From positions 124,001 through 188,000 of the forward strand of contig NZ_JADNBB010000002.1 in assembly GCF_015550595.1 (NCBI RefSeq): a DNA stretch of 64,000 nt, given 5' to 3'. Numbering within the stretch: the stretch's first letter is position 1; the number at the start of each line of letters is the position of its first letter. Both the position numbers and the translations under genes were made by a program. This DNA is from Parabacteroides goldsteinii. Lineage in GTDB: Bacteria > Bacteroidota > Bacteroidia > Bacteroidales > Tannerellaceae. This document shows positions 1 to 8,898 of the stretch, piece by piece. Under the pieces are notes generated by a model. It was not told the DNA's origin. It saw only the letters and a list, made by a program, of their open reading frames with translations, and did not search any database.

Positions 1-2
1 TT

Positions 3-1892
3 CAGATCTCTCCGAACAAATACGGTGAAGTATTGGCTCTTGTTTCTGCTAAGTTCGATCCGAAAGATCGCGATGGCATTGCAATGACTATTGATACAAT
101 CACAAGTGGCTCTGAAAAGGGTATGTGGGCTCGCTACTATGCGAAAGACTCTATCCGTCTGGCTCCGCAACAGCATGCTTCTGACGTTGAAAGATGGAAT
201 CGCGTATACTTCTTCGACCTGGATGATTACAAACACATTCTGTCATTCGAAGATGAAAAGTGGAAGAAATTCGGTATCTGGGCTCCTTACGGTGTTAATA
301 TTACCGATACGCTGACTGCTTCTATCAAGGGTGACGTGAAAGTTCCTGAAGTATGGTATAGCTCTGACGCTGCTGGTAAGAACAAGATCGATGCATTCCA
401 GTTCGGTGTTGTAAATGGTGGTACTTCTAAAGACTCGGTATTCTATATCCAGGGTCGTGACCTGCCTCATTACGGTACTACTGTAAATGATACGGATCCT
501 AAGGTAGAACAGGAAATCAATGTATTGAGCACTTCTGACTTGTTCACATTCGGAACAAACAAAGCTAAAGAAGTGAAACTGTTCATCCGCGAAAAATCTA
601 TGGAACTGGCTGCTACGGCTGCTGATGCTCCTTACGAATTCAAGGGTGCTGAAGGTGACTTGGTGAACAATGTTCTTCGTGGGGACGTAGCTGCTAAGAT
701 CGCTGTTCGTGCAACTCCGAACGTAGAAGATCTGTGTGACGTAGAAAATGCACTGTCTCTGTCAGCTGTATGTGACGTTCAGAAGAATCTGCCGTTGGCA
801 TTCACTGCCGGTCTGGAAAAACCATATATCAAAGATATGGAACCGGGCGACGTAGGTGGTAGCGACGCTCGTATTAAGTGGACAGCCACTCCGGGTGCTC
901 AGTACTATCAGGTTGCCGTAGGTCGCTTCACTCCGAAGTTCACTTCTGAAGACGTATTTATGTCTGAAGTTCGTGCTGACGATGCAAGCAAGACTATCTG
1001 GGTTGAATTGTTCAACGCAACAGGAGATGTTATCCACCGTGATAATAAAGTTAACTACTGGTTGGAAGTAACTAAAGAATATACTGATGCTGCAGGTAAA
1101 CCTCAGAAAGAGGTAACTAAGGTAAGTGTAGACAACTTCGAACTGCAAGGTAATACGCAACCGATCGACAGAAACTGGGGGTATGCTCCGATTGCCCACC
1201 AGATGGACAACATGGATCTGACAACAGACATCACGAAACCGGTTAAATATACAATCCGCTTGATGGAAGGATTCCAGACAGACGAACACCAGATCGACAT
1301 TTATCTGTTCGATACTCCTGCAACATGGATGGTTAGAAAGCCTGTTAACGGTATGCCTATCAACGGTGGTGCATTTAACACAGGTGACTGGAGAACTGAA
1401 GTAGGTTCATTGCCTATGGCATATTACGAATGGCAGGATGATGTCAATTTCGACGGTGAAGAATCGTTCAAGGTTGCTGCAACATCCACATCGATAGCTG
1501 TTCATAACTTGATCCCGCAGACAGCTTACACTGCACGTGTTCGTGCATTCAATGAGTGTGTCGGTGGTGAAGAAATGATTCCGTCAGAAGACTTCTATGA
1601 CTTCGCTACATCTAAGACTGCTACCTCTACTGGTGACATCTACTTCGATGACGCAGAAGAAGTGGGCGTATCCAACGAATCTATCAATACAACTGCTGTA
1701 ACAGTTCTGGGTGGCCAGGGTAAGGTAACGATCCTGAATGCTGCTAACAAGAAAATTGTCATCAGCAATGTATTAGGTCAGACTATTGCCAACTCAGTAG
1801 TTACTTCCGACAATGTTACATTCGACGCTCCTGTTGGAATCGTAGTTGTAACAATCGAAGGTGAAACAGCTGTTAAGGCAGTCGTTAAGTAA
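3..1892 (+). CDS. DUF6383-type surface protein, C-terminal part (5' end outside window)
   Basis: The frame is open from base 3 with no convincing start, so this is the last ~629 residues of a longer protein cut by the window edge. The middle looks like beta-sandwich, fibronectin III-like repeats (an IKWTATPGAQYYQVAVG stretch, then AYTARVRAFNE further on). The last ~65 residues (NVLGQTIANSVV ... VKAVVK) closely match the C-termini of the genes at 13449 and 36958, which I recognise as the DUF6383 domain of Parabacteroides surface proteins. By analogy with T9SS tails (an 'SNVLGQ' strand, then a hydrophobic strand, then a basic end) this may be a secretion or anchoring tail. That role is inference. 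It is followed by the shared 3' element and a terminator. The family call is fairly sure; the function is unknown. Confidence 0.8.
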   Translation, partial: QISPNKYGEVLALVSAKFDPKDRDGIAMTIDTITSGSEKGMWARYYAKDSIRLAPQQHASDVERWNRVYFFDLDDYKHILSFEDEKWKKFGIWAPYGVNITDTLTASIKGDVKVPEVWYSSDAAGKNKIDAFQFGVVNGGTSKDSVFYIQGRDLPHYGTTVNDTDPKVEQEINVLSTSDLFTFGTNKAKEVKLFIREKSMELAATAADAPYEFKGAEGDLVNNVLRGDVAAKIAVRATPNVEDLCDVENALSLSAVCDVQKNLPLAFTAGLEKPYIKDMEPGDVGGSDARIKWTATPGAQYYQVAVGRFTPKFTSEDVFMSEVRADDASKTIWVELFNATGDVIHRDNKVNYWLEVTKEYTDAAGKPQKEVTKVSVDNFELQGNTQPIDRNWGYAPIAHQMDNMDLTTDITKPVKYTIRLMEGFQTDEHQIDIYLFDTPATWMVRKPVNGMPINGGAFNTGDWRTEVGSLPMAYYEWQDDVNFDGEESFKVAATSTSIAVHNLIPQTAYTARVRAFNECVGGEEMIPSEDFYDFATSKTATSTGDIYFDDAEEVGVSNESINTTAVTVLGGQGKVTILNAANKKIVISNVLGQTIANSVVTSDNVTFDAPVGIVVVTIEGETAVKAVVK

Positions 1893-1943
1893 GACAATGA
1901 ATAACTATTGATATAAAGAAGTTTATAATCAATAATTTCTAAT

Positions 1944-2124
1944 AACCGCGTGGCGGATGTAGAGACGTTGCTTGCAGCGTCTCTACCTAATACCAATTAA
2001 CCTGCGAAGGCGAAAAGGCGGGTATTAATACTAAAGTAATGAAATATAAATTCTTCCGCCTTAGCTCTGTGAAGAATGAAAGCGGATACAAACCCTGGCG
2101 GAGTTTTCTTTTGTCAGGGTTTGT
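1944..2124 (+). repeat. Conserved 3' element of DUF6383 genes, copy 1
   Basis: It starts about 50 nt after the stop codon. In order it holds an ACCGCGTG block, a perfect hairpin (1959-1986, GTAGAGACG ... CGTCTCTAC), a block CCAATTAACCTGCGAAGGCG, the string ATTAATACTAAAGTAATGAA (2022-2041), CTCTGTGAAG (2065-2074) and a terminator hairpin. The same order of blocks follows the genes ending at 16913 and, more diverged, at 40005. It fills most of the 309-bp gap before the next gene. Confidence 0.65.
2088..2124 (+). terminator. Terminator after the first DUF6383 gene
   Basis: Inverted repeat ACAAACCCTG / CAGGGTTTGT around a 17-nt loop. The T-run afterwards is weak (TATTATGTTTT). It sits at the end of the conserved 3' element. 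Confidence 0.55.
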
Positions 2125-2201
2125 ATTATGTTTTATACAGACTTGATTATAAGCACTTACTGTCTATTGATTGAAGTATTAACTAATTAAAAAAATTGCG
2201 C

Positions 2202-5200
2202 ATGAACAAAGTATACTTAATCGATGTGAGTAGGCGACTACTTATATTCGTTCTATTATTGGGAGGGTATATCACACAATCAGTTGCAGCAGACATTTAT
2301 GTCCCCGTGAAAGATGTCCTGTCGGTTTATGAAGGAACCAGTGACGCAAATGCAGAACAACTAAAAGCCCATATCCAAAGTTTATTGCAGGAAGTTGTTG
2401 ACCTTAGTGATCAGACAGCGACAATATCCGATGTTACTATCAGAGGAGCAGGTGGCGATCAGACCGGCGATTTAGTGGCCGGCAGCTATAACTACACTTT
2501 CAAAGTAACTTCTAGCAGTACTGTTACATTAAATTTTGAACGGGCGATCGGAACAGGGAATATTAACCCTGCCACTCTTTTCGGCATACTTGATCATGAG
2601 TCGGTTGTCGTAACAAATGCTATCGAGATCAAAGCCCGTCAGGCTGTCGGTAATCTGAATTTTCCGGCAAACTGGGGTAATTATGTGTATGGAACGCCTG
2701 TCAGTGACCTGAATACCAAAATACAGGTATCAGGTATGTCCGGAGTATCATTAACTGATGCTTCGGTTTTCCTGGTTAAAGACGGTGTGGAAACACTATA
2801 TACAGGCAATAATAGTCTGGAAGCGGGAGAATATGACGTAGTACTTACGTTCCCGCCGACTGAACAGTTTGCCTATTCTCCCTCTCTGAGTAACTGTGCC
2901 CAACAAGCTATCGGCTCTTACATTTCTACAGCAAAGTTGAAAGTAAAAGAGAAACCGATCAATAATACCGTATTTCCTGTATTTGCAGAAGGTGTAGGCG
3001 GCCTTGGCAAGATGGCTGCAAACACGAATCTGAACAGGGCGAAGAATCAGATCAATAACAACATTAATCCTTCCGACTTTATCTCTGAGATAAAGATCTA
3101 TTCCGATGCCAATTTCAGCAATGAAGTAACAGCGGGCAAACTGGCCCCTGGAGTTGTATACAGCTATCGCGTCGTGCTTCTGCCGAATTATGGTAAAGGA
3201 AATAATGTGTCGGCCAGTGTTGGAGGTAAAACGATCAACTTCAATACAGCACAGCATAGTTATGATATCGTAAATGCAATTTCGGTTGAGAAGAATACGT
3301 TGGCAGTAAAATTGCCGGACTTCATTTCCAGCCCGATCCGTATCGGCGACTATAGCGATAATGCTGCGATGGCAACGATGCTGAAACAACTGATCCAGGA
3401 TATCAATCCGGATATGGTCGACCAGAACCTTGTTCCGAAGGTGGATATCACCGACGGTACGGTTTCTTCTTCTATGCCGGACAATAGCCTATTGGGTTAC
3501 AAGGTCGCTGTACAAGGTGATCTGACAAAGACCGATTTGAATTTTGTAACGAATGGTAGTGTAGCGTCTACAAACCTGACTGTCAACGGAAATGTTTGTA
3601 CGTTCAAGAATTCACTGCTGTTCGTAACTACATTGCCTACAACCCATTCTTTGGCTTATCCTGGCAACTATCAGATCGACTACGAAAAAGATATGCTTCC
3701 GAATGCGGTTATCCGCCGTATCAAGAGCGACGTACTGGTTCGTAATGCAGGTGTATTAGGAAATGAAACATTCGTTGTTCGCCTGATCAATAATGACCTG
3801 AGCAATAAGAATGCGATAACTGAAACAGATGATTCGTTCGGCTATAAGATCATTATCACCAAGAGTGCTACTTTGCAGGAAATAGAAACACCGGCCAACC
3901 AACGGATCAACGTGGTTGATAAAGGTACGACTATTGAAATCACTTACTCGAGAAGTATCGCTATCGTTCCTCGTCCGACTATCGACTTCACGTTCGGCGA
4001 ATATACCGTTCAATATGTGAAAGGCATGACGCGTACACAAGTAGCAGATAAAGTACGAGACTTCATCTATCTGGCAAATCCGTTTATTGCAGAGTATATA
4101 ACTAATGTACAGATCACCAATAACCGGATCACGGAAAATATGGGTACGGCTACTTACCGGGTAACGTTAAGTTCTGACCTGGATGTTCTCTTCTCGGAAG
4201 TAACCGTGAACGGACAGCCGCATAGTTCGACAACATTTGAAGGTACTGTAAACATCACTCCGCGTCCGATCGCAAAAGTGAAACTTTATAAGTATGAGTT
4301 CAAGAAAGATGGTGCATCCGACGATATGATCGAAAAAGCGATCCTGGCTGACCTGCTTTTGAAGAACCCGGATATGAAGGGGGCCTATATCTCCAGCGTA
4401 ACATTAGTTCCTGCCATCGGCAGAGATCTTTATTCGTATACTGTCGTATTCAATCCGAATGACAATATCCGGAAGATCGAAGTATCTAATGAAGACGGAG
4501 GTCTAATCATTCCGATAGAATTATTCGGTTATACAACGGCTACTTACCTTCGCTCGGTACGATTAACCGACAACGGTCAGTCGCTGGCGGAATACCCGCT
4601 TCCGATCAATGTGCAACTGCCTCTGTGGGAACGTCCGTTCGGACAGACTGCCGACGAGTATGCACAAGACTTGTTGAATGATTTCAGACTGACTCCGGGT
4701 GCAGACCGCGTAACGGTTCCTGACCTGAATAACTGGGGTGTGAAAACATATCTGATCAACAACGAAACTTCTACGGGAGATGTTCCGGTGCGTATTGCCG
4801 GTGAAAGTTATCCGCAGGTATCCGACCTGTATGGTTACGAAGTGGTTGCAGGTGCTAATACCCAGTTCTCTGAATACTATACATTAAATTATACGGCACC
4901 ATCCAGCATTCACCTGACCAGGAACGGTAACGATGTGATTGCCAAATTGGCTCTCCGTATAGTAAAAGCAAAACGTACGCTTATTTTACCGGAAGTGAAT
5001 GTCACTTACAATGACATCAATACGAAAGTAGCTTTACTTGACTCCGTAAAGAAAGCAGTACTCGAAGATCCGGCTAATGTAGAATTCTTCGAACTGGTAG
5101 CTAAGACAGGTGTTAAACCTTTGAAGAGCTTTACAGTTACTATCAATAATATAGAAGAAGAAGGAACAACCGTTGCCAAGACTTATACTTATTCGGTAGC

Positions 5201-8200
5201 ATTCGTTCAAAAGGTAACGGATAATATCGAAATAAGAGAAACAGGTCCGAAGACACTGGTTGTCGGTCAGGCTCCGGTTGTCTTTACATTCCCGACAGAT
5301 ATTACATATCGTTATGGAAAACGTAAAGTGGCTATCGAAGCTGACATCCTCGGTCAGTTCCTGGCGGCTAACGAAGGTTTGTTAAGCGCATATGCTTGTT
5401 TCGAAAATCCGGCGGACCTGTTCAAGGTGATGTTGACTAATGCTGATTGTTCAGCTGAAGAAACAGAAACGTTGCCGAAGAACGGTGATTACGGTTACAG
5501 AGTAGATGTACTTGATCCGAACCTGTTGTCGAACTTCCTGCTTGACAACCAATTCGGCAGTAACTGCCATAATGTACAGAACTCTGTTCAGATCGGTCAG
5601 CGTAAACTGACTATCACACTGCCTACTTATCTGGCCGCTACAGCCGAAGAAGAAACAGCCGCGAAAGCTGCATTTACATTCGGTAAAGCGACAAAGGCAG
5701 AGATCGAGCAGATGATCTACGATGATATCGTTGCATTGAATGGTGCGAAGATCAAGAGTGATTATACATTGGTAGTCAGCCTGGTTGCTACCAAGGCGCA
5801 ATTGGATAAGAATAATCCTGTAATTGGCGACTACAACTATACCGTTGAACTGACCTCAGCCGATTATACTTTCGTTTATCAGATCGAAGGTGCTGAAGTG
5901 ACTGACGGACCGGGTATGGATGTCGTTACTGCTGTCAACGCAGTGAAGGTGGTTGCTCCGGGTGTCGTTGTGATATTCAGCGAAGAAAAACTCGAAGGTG
6001 TCTGGACGATCGTAGCCGGTAAGCCGGTATATGAACTGACCAACCTGACACTGGCAAGTGATGATTATGGATTTACTCTGATCTCTATTAAGGAAGATCC
6101 GGAGAATCCGACACCGGCCATGACGTCTGCACGTTGGAACCAGTTGTTTAAGAACAATAAGTTACATTGGGCACTGTACCGCAACAATAAACTTCAGTTC
6201 CACGGTAATACATTGAACAGTGTCCTGGTCGACTCTGTAAAGAACAATGTAACCCAGGGTAATTATAAACTTCGTATCGTAGATGCTTCGACATTGAAAG
6301 CGGCTATCGGTAACTTCGAAATCCAGTTGGATGCTGACCTGGCTAACCTGAAGGTGACTCCGGCAACAGTAGAAGTGAAAGCGGCTAAAGATGCTTATAC
6401 AAAAGTATATGGCACAGTCGTTACTAAAGATGCCGACCTGAATGCGAAACTTGTATTTGCAACAGAACCGAAGCTGAATGCAGCTAAACTGCTGGCAGAA
6501 AAGAATGTGATCGACTTGTTTGAAACGGTACATCCGCTCGATACAGACGTTTATGAAGCAACTGCCCCGATAGGCGACTACCAGATCCGTGCAATCGATG
6601 CAATGGTGAAAGAACTGTTTACTCCGGTTATCGGTGTTAAGTTTGCAGCAAGTGAAACGGAGGCTGAAGTAACTGTTACTCCGGCTCCGCTGACGGCAAC
6701 CGACTTAACGGTTAAAGTATCCGTTACACGCGAATATGGCGAAGAGGCAACAGATGCCGATGTATATGCAGAAGTTTCCGGCAACTTATCCGAAGCCTTC
6801 CAGGCTGAGATTACCCAATTGCTGAATGCAGATAAAGTAAACCGTACAAGCTGGCTCGACCTGTCGGGCGTAAACAAGAAGACAGACGTCGGTACATACG
6901 AGTTGCGCTTTACATCTTCGGCTGCTGCCCGGATCGCAGCCCTGCTTCCGAACTTCGATATCTCCGCTGCTACGCTTATTAATGCAGGCCTGACGGTAAC
7001 GCCGGCTCCGCTGACCGTACGTGCGAAGAGCTATAACCGTCCTTACGGTGGTGGTAACCCGGATCTTGAAATCGAATACATCGGTTTGAAGAATAATGAA
7101 TATGAAAACCTGGCGGATGTATTCTCTGTGATGCCGAAGATCGCGACAGATGCGAAATCCGACTCACGTGGTACATACGATATCTACTTCACGGTAAAAG
7201 GGGAAGCACGTAATTATACGGTAACCCACGAAAACGGAACCTTGTCGATCGATAAGATCCGCCGTACAATCATTTGGCCGGAAGATCAGCGCAACCTGGT
7301 AATCCCGGTAGGTGAAACAGTTGAATTATCAGCCTACCTGAAATCGGAAGCCGACGGCAAACCGTCTATCTATGATATCCGTTACGAACTGTCGGGCAAC
7401 GATCGCGAACGCGTGATCCTGTCTGAAACAGCAAGAGGCGTTTATGCTGTAACCGGTAATGTACGTACGGAAGGAGACAACTATGTGACCATCACAGTCT
7501 TTGCCGATGGCGATGATACCTACGAAGATGCAACACCTGTAACTGGAACGATCAAAGTAATCGCTCCGGAAGGTGATGCTGCCAAAGTAAATGTAATTGT
7601 TTCTAATGTAACCAGCATTTACGACAGCAACCCGAGAGCAGTAAGCGTGAAGGTAACCGACGTGGAAACTGGTGAGGCTGTGAAAGACTTCAGCATCTAT
7701 TACGAAGGTGACCAAATGGGTTCTGTTCCGACCCTGTATCCGTCTACCCAGGATGCTCCGACAGATGCCGGTGTATATATTGTAACGGTGAAGGCTACGC
7801 TCGGTTCTGTCACTTATTCTTACACAGCTAAGAACAAGATGGTGATCGCTCCGAAGCCGGTTGTGGTAACAGCCCGCAGCTTCAATATCCGGTACGGTAA
7901 TGAACAGCCCGCTTACGCGAATGCATACGATTATAATAAGAGTGACTTCCTGAACGGCGAAGACTTCCTGGTTGGCCAGGCTCCGGTTGTCCGTCTGATA
8001 GCATACAACGGTAAAGCCGGTTCATATAAGCTGACTCCGTATTCTGCTCAGGACTTCGGTCGTAACTATGTGATTACTTATGTGTCCGGACTGTTGAATG
8101 TTAGTAAAGCTGCCGTGACTATCCAGGCTGATAACAAAGAAACAGTTTATGGTAAGGATCTGGAAGAACTGACCTACACGGCTACCGGCTTCGTGAATGG

Positions 8201-8879
8201 TGAAACGCTGAAGGACCTCGGTTTTGCTCCGCGTATCAGTTCGACTGTAACACGTACATCGGATGCAGGTGTTTACCCGATCACTTTCTCTGATAATTAT
8301 ACATCTGATAACTATGAAGTCTCTTACGTAGACGGTAAATACAACTTGCAGGCTGCTTCACAGAAGATCAGCTGGAGCCCGGAAACTACAATAGATGTAG
8401 AAGGTGGTGATGTGGTTCTTACGGCTACTGCTTCAAGTAAACTTCCTGTTACTTTCAATTCGTCTAACGACGCAGTTGCTTATGTAAACCAGATTGGTGA
8501 CGCATGGATACTGACTCCGGTTACTTCCGGTACGGTAACGGTTACAGCTATGCAGCATGGTAATAAAAACTACAACGCTGCTGAACCTGTGGTGATAACA
8601 TTCCTTGTGGATGATGAATATCTCTCGGTAGGCAATGAAAACCTGGTCGTTGCAGACCGGATCGATGTATATCCGAGACTGTTTACCAACACTGTCACAG
8701 TTGCTGCTCCGTCTGAAATCAAGCAGGTTGAACTGCTGTCGATGAACGGAACATTACAGACAGTTATTCGCAAACCGGGATCTGTTATTGATCTGTCGAC
8801 ATTTGGATCAGGCATCTATCTGCTCAATGTAACATTGGAAGACGGAACCTTCAAATCAGTGAAGATCATTAAGAAGTAA
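2202..8879 (+). CDS. Giant secreted MBG-repeat protein with T9SS sorting domain
   Basis: Predicted 2225-aa secreted protein. The ATG at 2202 is chosen over an upstream TTG because it gives MNKVYLIDVSRRL plus a hydrophobic signal segment ending near VAA at about residue 30. Residues ~100-1350 contain several degenerate 150-200 aa modules, each with a helix of the type I..L...NP or close to it, then short beta-rich stretches. From ~1600 to ~2060 there are MBG-type domains, marked by RPYGGGNPDL, IRYGNEQPAY and TVYGKDLEEL. A bacterial Ig-like segment follows. The last ~80 residues (VGNENL ... IDVYPRLFTNTV ... GIYLLNV ... KIIKK) form a typical type A T9SS sorting domain. It is probably exported by T9SS and held at the surface as an adhesin or structural protein; ligand unknown. 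The next gene starts 19 nt downstream, so the two are likely one operon. Confidence 0.85.
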   Translation: MNKVYLIDVSRRLLIFVLLLGGYITQSVAADIYVPVKDVLSVYEGTSDANAEQLKAHIQSLLQEVVDLSDQTATISDVTIRGAGGDQTGDLVAGSYNYTFKVTSSSTVTLNFERAIGTGNINPATLFGILDHESVVVTNAIEIKARQAVGNLNFPANWGNYVYGTPVSDLNTKIQVSGMSGVSLTDASVFLVKDGVETLYTGNNSLEAGEYDVVLTFPPTEQFAYSPSLSNCAQQAIGSYISTAKLKVKEKPINNTVFPVFAEGVGGLGKMAANTNLNRAKNQINNNINPSDFISEIKIYSDANFSNEVTAGKLAPGVVYSYRVVLLPNYGKGNNVSASVGGKTINFNTAQHSYDIVNAISVEKNTLAVKLPDFISSPIRIGDYSDNAAMATMLKQLIQDINPDMVDQNLVPKVDITDGTVSSSMPDNSLLGYKVAVQGDLTKTDLNFVTNGSVASTNLTVNGNVCTFKNSLLFVTTLPTTHSLAYPGNYQIDYEKDMLPNAVIRRIKSDVLVRNAGVLGNETFVVRLINNDLSNKNAITETDDSFGYKIIITKSATLQEIETPANQRINVVDKGTTIEITYSRSIAIVPRPTIDFTFGEYTVQYVKGMTRTQVADKVRDFIYLANPFIAEYITNVQITNNRITENMGTATYRVTLSSDLDVLFSEVTVNGQPHSSTTFEGTVNITPRPIAKVKLYKYEFKKDGASDDMIEKAILADLLLKNPDMKGAYISSVTLVPAIGRDLYSYTVVFNPNDNIRKIEVSNEDGGLIIPIELFGYTTATYLRSVRLTDNGQSLAEYPLPINVQLPLWERPFGQTADEYAQDLLNDFRLTPGADRVTVPDLNNWGVKTYLINNETSTGDVPVRIAGESYPQVSDLYGYEVVAGANTQFSEYYTLNYTAPSSIHLTRNGNDVIAKLALRIVKAKRTLILPEVNVTYNDINTKVALLDSVKKAVLEDPANVEFFELVAKTGVKPLKSFTVTINNIEEEGTTVAKTYTYSVAFVQKVTDNIEIRETGPKTLVVGQAPVVFTFPTDITYRYGKRKVAIEADILGQFLAANEGLLSAYACFENPADLFKVMLTNADCSAEETETLPKNGDYGYRVDVLDPNLLSNFLLDNQFGSNCHNVQNSVQIGQRKLTITLPTYLAATAEEETAAKAAFTFGKATKAEIEQMIYDDIVALNGAKIKSDYTLVVSLVATKAQLDKNNPVIGDYNYTVELTSADYTFVYQIEGAEVTDGPGMDVVTAVNAVKVVAPGVVVIFSEEKLEGVWTIVAGKPVYELTNLTLASDDYGFTLISIKEDPENPTPAMTSARWNQLFKNNKLHWALYRNNKLQFHGNTLNSVLVDSVKNNVTQGNYKLRIVDASTLKAAIGNFEIQLDADLANLKVTPATVEVKAAKDAYTKVYGTVVTKDADLNAKLVFATEPKLNAAKLLAEKNVIDLFETVHPLDTDVYEATAPIGDYQIRAIDAMVKELFTPVIGVKFAASETEAEVTVTPAPLTATDLTVKVSVTREYGEEATDADVYAEVSGNLSEAFQAEITQLLNADKVNRTSWLDLSGVNKKTDVGTYELRFTSSAAARIAALLPNFDISAATLINAGLTVTPAPLTVRAKSYNRPYGGGNPDLEIEYIGLKNNEYENLADVFSVMPKIATDAKSDSRGTYDIYFTVKGEARNYTVTHENGTLSIDKIRRTIIWPEDQRNLVIPVGETVELSAYLKSEADGKPSIYDIRYELSGNDRERVILSETARGVYAVTGNVRTEGDNYVTITVFADGDDTYEDATPVTGTIKVIAPEGDAAKVNVIVSNVTSIYDSNPRAVSVKVTDVETGEAVKDFSIYYEGDQMGSVPTLYPSTQDAPTDAGVYIVTVKATLGSVTYSYTAKNKMVIAPKPVVVTARSFNIRYGNEQPAYANAYDYNKSDFLNGEDFLVGQAPVVRLIAYNGKAGSYKLTPYSAQDFGRNYVITYVSGLLNVSKAAVTIQADNKETVYGKDLEELTYTATGFVNGETLKDLGFAPRISSTVTRTSDAGVYPITFSDNYTSDNYEVSYVDGKYNLQAASQKISWSPETTIDVEGGDVVLTATASSKLPVTFNSSNDAVAYVNQIGDAWILTPVTSGTVTVTAMQHGNKNYNAAEPVVITFLVDDEYLSVGNENLVVADRIDVYPRLFTNTVTVAAPSEIKQVELLSMNGTLQTVIRKPGSVIDLSTFGSGIYLLNVTLEDGTFKSVKIIKK

Positions 8880-8898
8880 CCTGTAAAACTAATTTAGT

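Noticed and set aside
33-35. TTG start for the first surface protein
   Set aside because: The frame is open to the left edge, and no signal peptide follows. It is a truncated gene, not a start.
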